Made by a program: the position numbers and the translations under genes. From contig DNHM01000196.1 of assembly GCA_003485885.1 (NCBI GenBank), positions 179-5,801 of the forward strand: DNA of 5,623 bases, read 5' to 3'. This document shows, one piece after another, positions 5,585-5,623 of the stretch (the stretch's first letter is position 1; each line of letters starts with the position of its first letter). The notes beneath the pieces were generated by a model, which searched no databases, was not told where the DNA came from, and was given only the letters and a program-made list of their open reading frames with translations. This stretch comes from Acidimicrobiaceae bacterium. GTDB taxonomy: Bacteria > Actinomycetota > Acidimicrobiia > Acidimicrobiales > UBA10347.

Positions 5585-5622
5585 TCCACCTTCTCTGGGA
5601 CATCACCCCGGGTAAGCGCCAC
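5581..5622 (-). CDS. Possible 3' end of a convergent gene (partial)
   Basis: On the minus strand a frame is open from the window edge and ends at TAA 5583-5581, reading VALTRGDVPEKVD. Its stop shares the palindromic TTAA with the flavoprotein's stop, a compact tail-to-tail layout common in dense genomes. Only 13 codons are visible, too few to name a family, and another minus frame (GGAYPG then TGA) is equally open. This is a tentative call. Confidence 0.25.
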   Translation of the reverse strand: MALTRGDVPEKVD

Positions 5623-5623
5623 C

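Noticed and set aside
1..5623. CRISPR array, tRNA, rRNA, insertion sequence or prophage genes
   Set aside because: No regularly spaced repeats, cloverleaf-like sequences, transposase motifs or terminal inverted repeats with target duplications were seen.

Overview
This 5.6 kb window looks like ordinary chromosomal DNA from a GC-rich, gene-dense bacterium. GC-ending codons, GTG starts, leader-poor starts and the protein families present (an ASCH/winged-helix protein, an MSMEG_1061-type flavin-binding protein, a thioredoxin-fused 'GWTDGLPVV' protein) suggest an actinobacterium, possibly of the Acidimicrobiia (Ilumatobacter-like). That placement is inferred from family flavour, not from a marker gene.

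Layout: bases 1-253 hold the C-terminus of a class III (glutamate-1-semialdehyde aminomutase-like) aminotransferase. A TauE/SafE-family (TSUP) exporter follows in the same direction (306-1043). Convergent to it is a TauD/TfdA-family Fe(II)/2-oxoglutarate dioxygenase (1906-1079, minus strand). Across a 64-bp divergent intergenic region with a 19-bp-period direct repeat lies a plus-strand ASCH-like protein with a C-terminal winged-helix domain (1971-2546). A 126-bp intergenic region holds a compound inverted repeat. Next come a 52-codon remnant of a VOC/glyoxalase-family gene with a strong Shine-Dalgarno (2673-2831), a METTL27-like SAM methyltransferase starting 1 nt after that stop (2833-3465), and a thioredoxin-fold fusion protein overlapping it by ATGA (3462-4895). 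An MSMEG_1061-type pyridoxamine-phosphate-oxidase-fold protein follows (4961-5584). The last 40 bases may carry the tail of a convergent minus-strand gene.

How they may work together: the left part (aminotransferase, TSUP exporter, TauD-like oxygenase) has the composition of an organosulfonate degradation module. However, several taurine-contacting residues of TauD are replaced, so taurine is not a safe substrate call. The tightly coupled methyltransferase plus thioredoxin-fusion pair is the least explained part. The fusion joins a CPTC thioredoxin-like domain to a large domain with invariant-looking Cys motifs (GCGS, GCKPEY) and no known reaction that I can name. No mobile element, CRISPR array, tRNA or rRNA was seen.
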